A stretch of DNA of 64,000 nt from Mycobacterium paraense. Lineage in GTDB: Bacteria > Actinomycetota > Actinomycetes > Mycobacteriales > Mycobacteriaceae. This document shows positions 1-7,721 of this stretch, one piece after another. Position 1 is the first letter of the stretch. Every line of letters starts with the position of its first letter. The DNA is taken from NCBI RefSeq assembly GCF_002101815.1, contig NZ_LQPM01000013.1:124001-188000 (forward strand), written 5' to 3'. Below the pieces are notes generated by a model. That model was not told the DNA's origin. It worked only from the letters and a program-made list of their open reading frames with translations, and did not search any database. Position numbers and translations under genes: made by a program.

Positions 1-1
1 G

Positions 2-211
2 CAGAATTTCCGCATCGCGACCGACACGCTGGCCGGCCATCGCGACCTGGCCCAGACATCGTGCCCCGGCGCGAATTTGTACGCCCACCTCACCTCAGGT
101 GACCTGAAGCGGCGCATCAACGATTTGGTGTCCGCCGGCCCGGTGGATCTTCAGCGCTTCTGCGGACCCGACGCTGCTGCGAGAGTCGCAGCTATCGAGG
201 CGGGGAGCTGA
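2..211 (+). CDS. Peptidoglycan-recognition-type N-acetylmuramoyl-L-alanine amidase, C-terminal end only
   Basis: Only the last 69 codons lie in the window; the reading frame is open from base 2 to a TGA at 209-211. The translated segment contains RDLAQTSCPGANLYAHL, the closing motif of PGRP/amidase_2 domains, in which the cysteine lies in the zinc-binding region. The family cleaves the amide bond between N-acetylmuramate and L-alanine of peptidoglycan, normally outside the membrane. After the motif comes a short helical tail ending EAGS. The gene is convergent with the toxin-immunity cassette that follows. The start, signal peptide and most catalytic residues are outside the window, so the exact paralogue cannot be named. 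Confidence 0.75.
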   Translation, partial: QNFRIATDTLAGHRDLAQTSCPGANLYAHLTSGDLKRRINDLVSAGPVDLQRFCGPDAAARVAAIEAGS

Positions 212-261
212 CTAGCGACTGCGGCGCCATGACACGGCGGCAGACACCGCGCGAGCCGCCG

Positions 262-684
262 TCATAGTGCTTCGCCGATGTCGGGAAGTAGGGCAATGTC
301 CTCGGGCTGATGATTACGGAAAACGGCGGCAAGTTCGCGGACGTTTCTCTTGGCCCACTCGCCATTCAGATGAGTTAGCACCTGGTACTCGTACTTGAAG
401 CGTTCCGCTCGGTCTCCCACCCGTTTGGCCGCTCTACTGCTAACCACACCCTGGCTGTACCAATAGAGAACATCATCGAGACTGCCAACCCGATCGAAGC
501 CCAGCTTTCCTCGCTCGTAGAAAGTGAAATGATACGAGCCGTCGTCGGCAACGTAGATATTGAGACCATCTTTTGTTCGGAATCCGACAGGCGTAGGACG
601 AACGCCGAGCTTTTGCGAGAGCCGATCGAGCGCGGCTTGTAGTTCGGCAGATCTTTCATCTAAGAAGTGATCGGTGTTCGTCAA
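262..684 (-). CDS. Imm63-like immunity protein candidate
   Basis: A 140-aa protein with no signal peptide or membrane segment. The central part (about residues 40-85) has an aromatic-rich pattern, YHFTFYERGKLGFDRVGSLD followed by DVLYWYSQGV, which resembles the Imm63 immunity family (ERG followed by a 'delly' segment). The C-terminal third is a charged helix typical of that family. It is the last gene of a minus-strand run beginning at 4090, 39 bases after the longer immunity candidate. The DNA is clearly less G+C-rich than the chromosomal core (roughly half G+C by eye), which suggests acquired DNA. Function is inferred from family resemblance and context; which toxin it neutralises, if any, is unknown. 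Confidence 0.6.
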   Translation of the reverse strand: MTNTDHFLDERSAELQAALDRLSQKLGVRPTPVGFRTKDGLNIYVADDGSYHFTFYERGKLGFDRVGSLDDVLYWYSQGVVSSRAAKRVGDRAERFKYEYQVLTHLNGEWAKRNVRELAAVFRNHQPEDIALLPDIGEAL

Positions 685-723
685 CGATATCCTCGTCTAC
701 CTGTTTCTATCGCGCGAGTCGAC

Positions 724-1482
724 TTAACGCATCTGAAAAGTGTAATAGTTGCCGATGGCTTCGAGGGCCTGTGGCGAGAGGCCCGGATGCCGTTCCCGCA
801 TCACCGTTTGGACATAATCTCCTGCCTCGTTGAGGGTCATGTCATCCCAATCCGGCTCTACCCGCATTGCTTCGTCGAGGATTACACGCACTCGTTCCGT
901 CACAGCCGCGGCCGCTGGTCCAAAGCGCGACTCGAACTCCGCGCGATTGCTCGCGGGGTACCCGCGCAGGTATAACACAAGCGCTTCGCTCAGGTCGACA
1001 TCATCATTCGTCGTCTTGACAATGCCCTCGTGCGCGACGGGAAAGTGCTTCTCGATCCGACGGCGCACTGATTCAAGGAACTGAGTAGTCGTCGGAAACC
1101 TTGGCAAACCATCGTCGATTATCTCTTCAAGAGGGACACCCTGCCGAATGGCGAACATGGGAAGGTACTGCCACTTGCCCGACTTATCGTATAGACCAAA
1201 GACATTCGCGGCATCCAGTGGCGCGATCATGCAATTGATTTCCCCTTCTCGCGGTGCGTCGTAGACCTGGATCTTGCAATCCTTCGCACGGAAGAAGACG
1301 ACGTAGGCCTTCCGATCGTAGTAGACCGCATCGCCGAACTCATCTAGTTGGAATCCAAGCTGGATCAGTAGCGGCTCGACGATTGAACGGACTCCGGCGA
1401 GGAACTCCTGTGCCGTCGCCGCCCACGCCGAATCGATGGCGGGTTGCTTACTTTTCCTTCGAAAGATCTTTCTCTCCCGCAT
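724..1482 (-). CDS. Immunity protein candidate, long paralogue with extra C-terminal domain
   Basis: A 252-aa soluble protein. Residues about 22-155 are a paralogue of the 1500-1910 product: both have 'EPLL/GPLL..LGF.LDE', 'DCKIQ(V/I)Y', 'REGE(I/V)NCMIA.LDA.N.FGL' and a closing 'V..RI.KH...AH.G'. Residues about 156-252 form an additional helical part not present in the short copy (DLSEALVLYLRGYP... ending NYYTFQMR). It lies 17 bases downstream of the short copy on the same strand, so the pair is probably a tandem duplication followed by gain or loss of the tail. Base composition is low in G+C for a mycobacterium. I read it as an immunity protein because it follows a polymorphic toxin gene; no biochemical function is recognised. 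Confidence 0.6.
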   Translation of the reverse strand: MRERKIFRRKSKQPAIDSAWAATAQEFLAGVRSIVEPLLIQLGFQLDEFGDAVYYDRKAYVVFFRAKDCKIQVYDAPREGEINCMIAPLDAANVFGLYDKSGKWQYLPMFAIRQGVPLEEIIDDGLPRFPTTTQFLESVRRRIEKHFPVAHEGIVKTTNDDVDLSEALVLYLRGYPASNRAEFESRFGPAAAAVTERVRVILDEAMRVEPDWDDMTLNEAGDYVQTVMRERHPGLSPQALEAIGNYYTFQMR

Positions 1483-1499
1483 ATCGGCACCGGGGCCAC

Positions 1500-1910
1500 T
1501 TATTGCCTTGTGGAGAGGACGCCGGCGTGTGCCGCCTCATAGTGCTTAGCAATGCGATCTCGCACCCATTCCAGCGGATTGGCGTAAGACTTTGCCTCAG
1601 CTATTGCAAGCCTCAGGCGTTCGTCAGGTGGAATATCCGATCGTCTCGAGAACTTGCTAATGTAATGCCACTGCTTGCTTGTCAAACCAAACTCGTTCGG
1701 CGCGTCCAGCGTAGCAATCATACAATTCACCTCGCCCTCACGAGATGATTCGTAGATTTGTATCTTGCAGTCGTTTGACCGGTAGTAGACGATGTGTCGT
1801 TCGATGCCACCCTGATCAGGACTGTCGTCTACCTCATCCAAAGCGAAACCGAGCTCCGCCAGCAGCGGCCCAACGGTCGCTTGAACTTGTGCCGAAAAGT
1901 CCGACGTCAT
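1500..1910 (-). CDS. Immunity protein candidate for the adjacent toxin, short paralogue
   Basis: I chose the ATG at 1910 rather than the longer reading to 1937, because this ATG overlaps the toxin stop codon as ATGA (1907-1910), the usual sign of translational coupling. The product is 136 aa, soluble, beta-rich in the middle (IVYYRSNDCKIQIYESSREG) and helical at the end. It is the homologue of the N-terminal part of the next gene downstream. Being coupled directly to the toxin gene makes it the best candidate for the cognate immunity protein, which would bind and block the C-terminal toxin domain in the producing cell. No known immunity family is recognised with certainty. Confidence 0.65.
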   Translation of the reverse strand: MTSDFSAQVQATVGPLLAELGFALDEVDDSPDQGGIERHIVYYRSNDCKIQIYESSREGEVNCMIATLDAPNEFGLTSKQWHYISKFSRRSDIPPDERLRLAIAEAKSYANPLEWVRDRIAKHYEAAHAGVLSTRQ

Positions 1911-3778
1911 TTTGAACCGCCCCCCACATAGACCCAAGAGTCTCCAACGCGTTCATATCCATATGCGGCTGCGTTCTGGTTAAGGAAGTTTACCTCCATC
2001 GCGGAGAATGATGTCGCGCGATCCTCTGCCATGTCCTCGAGGGAAGAGTATTCATCGTGGTCGAGGAGGTAATCGATACGACCGACATGGCTTTCCATCT
2101 GGCCGCGGAGGAACTGTTCATTGACTGGCCACGCGAGGTCGTCGACTACAGGCTTGGGAAGCCCAAACGTCATCGCGTCCCAGACGGGTTTGCCTGTATC
2201 GAAGTAGATCCCGCCGTTGGCTCGAGCTTCCCCGATATATCCACCGTCCAGGCCGTCCCACTTACCGAGCACGACTCGGTCCGGGTTGTCACCAACGTAG
2301 TGGGTCGACATGTCAGCGAGTTGCTGGCTGAGTCCTGTGGTGGGTTCGCCGTGTACGAACGCGGAATAGAGATCTAGCGCCGCGTCGCCTGCAAAGGGCT
2401 GGTAACTGACGGGGTGATCCAACCCGACCGGTATATGCGGCAAATGCGTTGGGCCGTAATCGACGGCGGCGGCGGCATCGATATCAGCCAAGCGGCCTAT
2501 GCCCGCCCCTTCACCGCCGAAGAGCAGGCCGGGCAGGGCGAAGGCGCCGTCGGAGGCTTTGCCGCCCAGGTAGTAGGCCGGGCTGGGTGAATCGACCGCG
2601 TTTTTGATCTCGCCGAACGCCGCACCTATCGGGTTTTGGACTGTCTCCATGGTGCCCTTGAGCATCTGCTGCCATGACTCGAGCACGCCGGGCGCTCCGG
2701 GACCCCCGACCCCGAGGAGGTTGTGGATGCCTTGTTCGGTGGCGAACCAGCGGTCGGCGAATCCCTCGCCGAATCCCGGCGGTGGCGGGGCCTTCGGCTC
2801 GGGGGGCACGTAGTTCGGCATCCCGTTGTCGATCCACTGCTGGGTGCGGCCGACGATGTCGTTGAGGCGGGCCTCGATCTGCTCCGGCGGCACGCCATCG
2901 CGGATCATGGATGGGCGGACCATCGCCTTGAAACTCTCGATGTCTGCGGGCTTGAGCTGCGGCGGCGGGCCGGGAACCACGGGTTGATGCAGCCGGTTCA
3001 GGAGGTCCGGGAGGCTGCCGGGCTGCGGCTGGTCGCCCTGGCCGGCGGCCGGCTGCTTGTCGCTGGGCAGCAGCATGTCCTGCAGCGACGGGTGCTTGCC
3101 GGTAGTGCCGGCGGGCGCATTGGGAGCGTCGGACGGCGGCCCGTTAGCGGCCGCCGGGTCCGCGGGACCGTCCGGCAACAGCATGTCTTCCAGCGATCGC
3201 GGGTGGCGTACCCCTGGGGGCTTGGGCCGAGCTTGCTGCGGCGGCGGGCCGCCTGCGGGGGGACGTCCGCCGGCATCCAACGGGACCTCACTGACGGCGG
3301 CGCGGATGGCGGCGGCAAGCTCGTGGTCGGCGCTCTCGGCGTGCGCCTTCAACAGAATCAGCCGGTCCTGCAACACCTGCTGCTGCGCGGCGAACTCCAA
3401 GGTGTCGCGCCCAATCCAGGTGTCGCCCACGTCTATTCGCCAGTCCGGCGTGATCTTCCAGCCCTTGGCATCAGCGGCCCGCTCGATGTCGGCCAGCTCG
3501 TTCTTGCACGCGCGCACGTCCGCCTCGGCGCGGGACACCGCGGCCGCTACCTGCCTGGACTCCTGGCCGTCCGCCTCGATGTCGTGGCGGGCCTTGCCCA
3601 GGTCGGCGCGAAACGCCTCGCCGGCTTCCCCATCCCAGCCGCCGAGAACGTTGTGCACCTGCTGCAGGTTGTCCCCCAACCGCTGCAAGGTGCTGGCGCG
3701 CCCGTTGGCCGTCTCGAACACCTGCTGGATTGCGCCGAGATCCCACCGCTTGACGTCATTTGGGGTCAACGGCCCCAC
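1907..3778 (-). CDS. Type VII secretion polymorphic toxin with C-terminal nuclease-like domain
   Basis: 623 aa, starting at a GTG (3776-3778). Residues 1-165 are helical with a WXG motif (W48-D49-G50) followed by F56, like WXG100/LXG secretion domains. Residues 165-335 are a Pro-rich linker holding near-repeats of SL(E/Q)DMLLP (about 195-202 and 231-237). Residues 335-440 contain a Gly/Ala-rich segment. Residues about 490-623 form a separate C-terminal domain with DRVVLGKWDG, GYIGEA, GIYFDTG, W533 and NEQFL; this pattern resembles CdiA-type C-terminal tRNase/nuclease domains of polymorphic toxins. It does not look like the CpnT TNT NAD glycohydrolase. The gene sits 9 bases after the small WXG-like gene and is coupled to an immunity candidate. 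Secretion by an ESX system and nuclease activity are both inferred. Confidence 0.65.
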   Translation of the reverse strand: MGPLTPNDVKRWDLGAIQQVFETANGRASTLQRLGDNLQQVHNVLGGWDGEAGEAFRADLGKARHDIEADGQESRQVAAAVSRAEADVRACKNELADIERAADAKGWKITPDWRIDVGDTWIGRDTLEFAAQQQVLQDRLILLKAHAESADHELAAAIRAAVSEVPLDAGGRPPAGGPPPQQARPKPPGVRHPRSLEDMLLPDGPADPAAANGPPSDAPNAPAGTTGKHPSLQDMLLPSDKQPAAGQGDQPQPGSLPDLLNRLHQPVVPGPPPQLKPADIESFKAMVRPSMIRDGVPPEQIEARLNDIVGRTQQWIDNGMPNYVPPEPKAPPPPGFGEGFADRWFATEQGIHNLLGVGGPGAPGVLESWQQMLKGTMETVQNPIGAAFGEIKNAVDSPSPAYYLGGKASDGAFALPGLLFGGEGAGIGRLADIDAAAAVDYGPTHLPHIPVGLDHPVSYQPFAGDAALDLYSAFVHGEPTTGLSQQLADMSTHYVGDNPDRVVLGKWDGLDGGYIGEARANGGIYFDTGKPVWDAMTFGLPKPVVDDLAWPVNEQFLRGQMESHVGRIDYLLDHDEYSSLEDMAEDRATSFSAMEVNFLNQNAAAYGYERVGDSWVYVGGGSK

Positions 3779-3787
3779 GCGCTACCC

Positions 3788-4090
3788 CTAGTCCCGCAAC
3801 GACCTGAAAGCTCGCGCCGAGTCGTCCTCGTTGGTGGCATAGCTGAACATCGCCTCGGCGACGTGCGACCCCAACCCGTCCACCCGCAGCTGGTGTTGGT
3901 CGTGGCGGATCTCCCACCGCGCCGCCAGCTCAGCCAGCGCCAGCTGCGAGGATCCGACCCAACCCGGGGCGGCCCCGGCGAGCCCTTCCTCATGGCTGAC
4001 GAATTCCACCGCGGCCTGACCGATCGCGTTGAACATGTCGTTGCTGCCGACGTGCAATGCGACGGGATCGACCTTGAACCCATCGGTCAC
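3788..4090 (-). CDS. Small WXG100-like / ESX-1 secretion-associated (DUF2580-type) protein
   Basis: 100 aa starting at a GTG (4088-4090) preceded by a strong GGGGGAGG ribosome site five bases upstream. The start TDGFKVDPVALHVGSND, a helix, then PGWVGSSQLALAELAARW is typical of the mycobacterial EspC/EspF-like 'ESX-1 secretion-associated' proteins, with the W-V-G turn at about residues 44-46. Such proteins form antiparallel helical hairpins and are co-secreted with, or escort, larger substrates. The toxin gene begins 9 bases downstream, so this protein is most likely the secretion partner of the toxin. Confidence 0.7.
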   Translation of the reverse strand: MTDGFKVDPVALHVGSNDMFNAIGQAAVEFVSHEEGLAGAAPGWVGSSQLALAELAARWEIRHDQHQLRVDGLGSHVAEAMFSYATNEDDSARAFRSLRD

Positions 4091-4128
4091 GATGACCTCC
4101 CCCTTTGTTCGCCGGCATGGCGCTCCGA

Positions 4129-4134
4129 ATTTTA
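4129..4134 (-). promoter_or_regulatory. Possible -10 element of the toxin-immunity operon
   Basis: On the minus strand this reads TAAAAT, matching the mycobacterial TANNNT -10 pattern. It lies about 39 bases before the GTG of the WXG-like gene, within the 86-base gap after lipY. No convincing -35 hexamer is visible. Confidence 0.3.
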
Positions 4135-4176
4135 GACCGCTCCAGGAGGCCGCGCCCTTCACCTTGCAGCGATCGG

Positions 4177-5367
4177 CTAGGCGATGCCGAGTTCCTGATC
4201 GATCTGCGCCCAGAACCGAGGACCGGTCGGGGTGAGCAGAATCCAGTCGTGAACTTGGCCGTTGGCCAGGATGAAGCCCATCGGGGCGTGTTGGGCGATC
4301 GCTTCTTGCTGCAGAGCCAGCGCCTCGGGAAAGAGCGAATCGAACGAGCCCGAATAGACGTACGTCGGCGGAAGGCCGCTGAGCGATCCATGCAGCGGAC
4401 TCACCTCGGGGTTGGTCAGGGAAAGACCGCCCGCCCACACGGGGCCGATCGGCCCCCCGGATCGGGCCAAGTCCAGCCAGGGGGACAGCAGAACCATTGC
4501 GCCCGGTACGCCTGAAGGGTTATTCGCCGCCAGGTATTCGGCGGCCGCCAGGGCGAGGTTGCCGCCCGCGGAGTCACCGATCACGCTGACGTGGGCGGGC
4601 CCGTACAGGCCGACTTCGTGGGAAATGAACCCGGACATCAGGGGCACCACCGTGCCGGCGGTGCCGCCCTGCTGCAGCAACGGGTAGATCGGCACCTCGA
4701 TGGTGGCGCCGGTCTGATACGCCATCACCGCGTAATTGAGCCAGTGGAAGATCGACGGGGCGAAGATGAACGCGCCGCCGTGAATGGCGACGACGTAGTC
4801 GCCGGATGGATGAGCCGGCGTGATCTGCACGACGGGCATCCCGTTATACGTGGTGTGCTGCACCGTCTCCCCGAACAGCAACGGCAACAACCGCGGCGGC
4901 GTGTTGCCCGTGAACACCCCCAGCAGCGGATTGTCGCCGTTCAGCGCCGTTAAGAGCGGCGAACTCGGGTTCGCGAAGAGGAAATCGAATTCCTGGCTGA
5001 GTCCGGTCGCCAGTGTCGTGGGGATCTGCTGGACCTGATGTTGGACACCGAGCAGCGCCTGCTCGATGGCGGCCAACGGCGAGGCATTGGCCGCCTCGGC
5101 GGCGACGTACGCACCGGCCGCGCCGGTCAGTGCCCGCGCAAACGCCGCATGGAAAGCGGCCGCCTGCGAGAACAGGGCTTGATGGCCTTGGCCATAGGCG
5201 GAGAACACTGCGGCGATCGCGACGGACACCTCGTCCTCGGCGGCTGCCAATACCCCTGTGGTTGCGCCCGCAACGCCCTGGTTTGCCGTCGCCACGACCG
5301 AACCGATCGAGGCCACGTCCGTGGCCGCGGCGGACATCATCTCTGGCAACGCAAGAACATACGACAT
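4177..5367 (-). CDS. lipY: PE-family triacylglycerol lipase LipY
   Basis: 396 aa. Residues 1-95 are a PE domain (P8-E9, then the two-helix Ala-rich hairpin), the signal for ESX-5 type export. Residues about 140-396 are a hormone-sensitive-lipase-type alpha/beta hydrolase: oxyanion HGG at 196-198, nucleophile GDSAGG with Ser266, acid Asp343 and His373. The sequence closely matches my recollection of M. tuberculosis LipY (Rv3097c), including AIHGGAFI..PSIFHWLNY and the end QVHDWILLTP, but the linker between PE and lipase is shorter (LipY is about 437 aa). A GGGAG ribosome site precedes the ATG. LipY hydrolyses long-chain triacylglycerol. It lies just upstream of the toxin cassette on the same strand. 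Confidence 0.9.
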   Translation of the reverse strand: MSYVLALPEMMSAAATDVASIGSVVATANQGVAGATTGVLAAAEDEVSVAIAAVFSAYGQGHQALFSQAAAFHAAFARALTGAAGAYVAAEAANASPLAAIEQALLGVQHQVQQIPTTLATGLSQEFDFLFANPSSPLLTALNGDNPLLGVFTGNTPPRLLPLLFGETVQHTTYNGMPVVQITPAHPSGDYVVAIHGGAFIFAPSIFHWLNYAVMAYQTGATIEVPIYPLLQQGGTAGTVVPLMSGFISHEVGLYGPAHVSVIGDSAGGNLALAAAEYLAANNPSGVPGAMVLLSPWLDLARSGGPIGPVWAGGLSLTNPEVSPLHGSLSGLPPTYVYSGSFDSLFPEALALQQEAIAQHAPMGFILANGQVHDWILLTPTGPRFWAQIDQELGIA

Positions 5368-5477
5368 CGCGCCACTCCCGGTACCGATCGCCGAATATGC
5401 AGAGCCTATGCGCGCCCCGCGCAGTCACGTGGCGGTTTGCAAGAGCCAGGGCCCCGAAGGGCCATTGCAGAACGTCG

Positions 5478-5921
5478 CTACTGTGCGTTGCCCGGAGCCG
5501 CCGGGCTCGCGGAACTCGTTGGGATCGCAGAACTGGTTGGAGCCGCCGGGGTCGTGGGACTCGTTGGAGTCGCAGAACTCGTGGGACTCACGGAGCTCGT
5601 GGGTCGCACAGGGCTCGTTGGAGTCGTCGGGCTCGTTGGACTCGTCGGGCTGACAGGAGTCGTGGTCGTGGGAGTCGCAAGGCCGGGGCCTACGCCACAC
5701 CAGTCCGCCACATCTTTCGGATACTGCTCGAGCGGCGGAGGACAACGCTGCCCCGGCGGGAAATTAGCGCCGGCGTTGAGCAGATCGCAGGGCACATACA
5801 CCTGCTTGCCCGTTTGGGTGTTGGTCAGACACTTCGTCGGCGGCTGGGCATGCGCCTCGACGGGAATGATGACCGCCGCCACCATCGCCGCGAAAGCACA
5901 AGCAAGACGGCCATAGGCCAT
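5478..5921 (-). CDS. Small secreted Ser/Thr/Pro-rich protein
   Basis: 147 aa. I chose the ATG at 5921 because it has a GAGGAG ribosome site and begins a clear signal peptide (MAYGRLACAFAAMVAAVIIP, cleavage probably after AHA). The mature N-terminus has four cysteines (KCL, PCD, RCP, WCG), possibly two disulfides, and residues about 80-147 are a low-complexity tail of T, S, P and V (TPTSPT-type repeats). The tail is encoded by near-repeated DNA. It lies upstream of lipY on the same strand, 110 bases apart. Function is not recognised; the tail could be O-mannosylated or span the cell wall. Confidence 0.7.
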   Translation of the reverse strand: MAYGRLACAFAAMVAAVIIPVEAHAQPPTKCLTNTQTGKQVYVPCDLLNAGANFPPGQRCPPPLEQYPKDVADWCGVGPGLATPTTTTPVSPTSPTSPTTPTSPVRPTSSVSPTSSATPTSPTTPAAPTSSAIPTSSASPAAPGNAQ

Positions 5922-6103
5922 GAGAGCTCCTCGTTCCAGCTGCGAAAGTTCACACACGTTCTCGTGATGTGGTGTCGGGCGTGCACAACGTGACATCGCC
6001 GTCTTATGACGATTAAAGCCGCTTACCCCGGGCGCAATCCAACCCGCAGGTCGATCGACGGAGTCGCGCGCGTCCCTGCATATCGCTTCTACCAGCACAT
6101 TCT

Positions 6104-6471
6104 TGGTGGAGCTGCCGGGAATCGAACCCGGGTCCTACGGCATTCCCTCAAGGCTTCTCCGTGCGCAGTTCGCTATGCCTCTACTCGGATCTCCTGGTCA
6201 CACGAACCAGCCAGGATGACGATCCCAGTCGCTGTGCATGTCCCGATGAGTCCCGCGACCGGACTCACCGGTGGATCCCTCTAGCTGACGCCAGGCTCCG
6301 GGTCGAGGGCGTTCCCGGTCTGACGGACTAGCTGTCGCTTAGGCAGCGAGAGCGTAGTCGCGCTGATGTGAATCGGCGCTTATATGGTTGCAACGACGCT
6401 TACGGTGGTCTCTTGCCTGCACCGGCACGCTTCCCTTGATTCGATGCGCGAAGTCGAAGCCGTTCAGCCCC
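6104..6471 (-). ncRNA. ssrA: Transfer-messenger RNA (tmRNA)
   Basis: The minus strand begins GGGGCTGAACGGCTTCGACT, the standard tmRNA 5' end, and finishes with a T-arm (GGTTCGATTCC) and CAGCTCCACCA with encoded CCA. The first seven bases pair with CAGCUCC near the 3' end to make the acceptor stem, including one G-U. The length is 368 nt. The tag frame lies inside. With SmpB (9442-9951) it rescues stalled ribosomes and tags the incomplete protein for proteolysis. The GATAGT about 26 bases upstream of the mature 5' end could be a -10 element. Confidence 0.97.
6339..6377 (-). other. tmRNA proteolysis-tag reading frame
   Basis: Reads ADSHQRDYALAA followed by TAA on the minus strand, inside ssrA. 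The terminal ALAA is the degron recognised by ClpXP-type proteases. It is not an independent gene. Confidence 0.95.
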
Positions 6472-6563
6472 TCGCATCCCCGCCGACTTTCGGCAGGACT
6501 ATCAATGGTACGCGGTAAGCAACACCCGGCGACGGAATTAACTTCCCCAGCGGGCCGCCAAAG

Positions 6564-6603
6564 CCGAGTACCCCCCGGTCTCACGACTCCAGGGGGTACT
6601 CGG
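6564..6603 (-). terminator. Strong hairpin between the ferritin-like gene and ssrA
   Basis: Arms CCGAGTACCCCC (6564-6575) and GGGGGTACTCGG (6592-6603) are perfectly complementary over 12 bp with a 16-nt loop. The hairpin lies 22 bases after the stop of the 6626-7588 gene and upstream of the ssrA 5' end, so it probably ends the upstream transcript. There is no U-run, as is common for mycobacterial terminators. Confidence 0.65.
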
Positions 6604-6625
6604 TGCCTCGGCGGCCGGCGGGCCG

Positions 6626-7588
6626 TTACTTGATGCCCACCACGTCCTGAGCGATGGCTGCGACGCGGGTCTGCGCTGCCGAGACGATGCCCTGCCGGTT
6701 CTTGTGCGCCTCCTCGTAGGCGAGGATCGCGCGAACGTCGCTGGGTGACGTCAGGTCCTTGATCGCGGCCACGGCGTCGCTGACGTTCAGCTCGTCGTAC
6801 TTGCGGATCGGCAGCTCCTTGGCGTCCAGGACGCCGGCCGCCGCGCGGCCCGAGTGCAGCGCATCGGCGGCGTCGTCGGCCCCCTCGGAACGGGTGACCC
6901 GCTCCGCGGCCTTCAACGCTGCGCTCTGCGACGCGGACAGCGCCCTCGCGGCGATCTCGCCCGCGTTGCCGCCTCGCTTGACCAGGTCGTTGAAAGCCGG
7001 ACCCGCAGAGCGCAGCGCATCGACGGTCCGATCGACTCCACGCGCCGACCACTCAACCGGCAGGTTGACCAGCTTCACCGCGGTGCCGGCGGCGGCCTGT
7101 AGGGGCGTGCGGCGAAGCGCGGCGGGCCCGCCGAGCGCGTCTTCGGCCAGCACGGTGGTCAGCCAGTCCACCGTGGCCGAGTGCGCGGTGATCAGGCGCT
7201 CGGCCAGGTTCTCGATGTCCTGGCGCTTGGCCGCGACGGCCAGCGCCTTGAGGTAGCGGGCGCGGTCCAGCAGCTGGTCCTCCAGCGCAAGGTCGCCCAG
7301 CAGCGCCTCGTCGAACGGTTGCGCTTGCTCGGTCAGCGCCTTGACGGCCGCCGCGGCGCGGCCCAGGAACGGGCCGATGACGTCGGGGTAGCCCCCCAGC
7401 TTGCGGATCGCGGACTCGAGGGATCCGGCCCGCTTGCGGCCGTTCGCGGCGTTCTGCGACAGTTCGCGGCGCACCGCCTCGGTGCGCGCCTGGGCGACGC
7501 GGGTTTCCGCGATCTGGATCTCGGTGTTGGTCAAGTCGAGCAGCGTGCGGAGCTGCGCGAGCAAACGGGTGGTGTCGGGTGCAGTCAT
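6626..7588 (-). CDS. Ferritin-like-domain, helix-rich protein
   Basis: 320 aa; the ATG at 7588 is preceded by AGGAGG. Residues 1-150 are a helical region of the type annotated as ferritin-like domain (TNTEIQIAETRVAQARTEAV, then KRAGSLESAIRKLGGYPDVI). Residues about 150-250 are amphipathic helices rich in Ala. The last 60 residues (LPIRKYDELNVSDAVAAIKD, AYEEAHKNRQGIV) are a small domain seen at the end of several mycobacterial heparin-binding or lipid-droplet-type proteins. No clear di-iron EXXH pair is visible, so ferroxidase activity should not be assumed. The gene is followed by the hairpin at 6564-6603 and by ssrA. Confidence 0.6.
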   Translation of the reverse strand: MTAPDTTRLLAQLRTLLDLTNTEIQIAETRVAQARTEAVRRELSQNAANGRKRAGSLESAIRKLGGYPDVIGPFLGRAAAAVKALTEQAQPFDEALLGDLALEDQLLDRARYLKALAVAAKRQDIENLAERLITAHSATVDWLTTVLAEDALGGPAALRRTPLQAAAGTAVKLVNLPVEWSARGVDRTVDALRSAGPAFNDLVKRGGNAGEIAARALSASQSAALKAAERVTRSEGADDAADALHSGRAAAGVLDAKELPIRKYDELNVSDAVAAIKDLTSPSDVRAILAYEEAHKNRQGIVSAAQTRVAAIAQDVVGIK

Positions 7589-7721
7589 TACTATCGGCCC
7601 TCCTGGCGTAGACGATTCGGTGTCGGCGCGAGGCGCGCCTGTACGCTTTCGGCTACCCAATGAGGCGGCATGGCTACACATGCGCCGCGCGGTGTGATTT
7701 ATCTCGCGGCGAAAACGGCTG

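Noticed and set aside
1907..3778. Reading the toxin as a CpnT-type TNT exotoxin
   Set aside because: The C-terminal domain lacks the TNT-type pattern; a nuclease-like tip fits better.
2723..4135. Plus-strand open frame of 470 codons opposite the toxin
   Set aside because: It lies opposite the Pro-rich linker and WXG region of the toxin, where the genetic code of GC-rich DNA gives long open antisense frames.
6104..6130. tRNA-like acceptor and T-arm
   Set aside because: It is the 3' end of tmRNA, paired with the GGGGCTG 5' end at 6471, not a separate tRNA gene.
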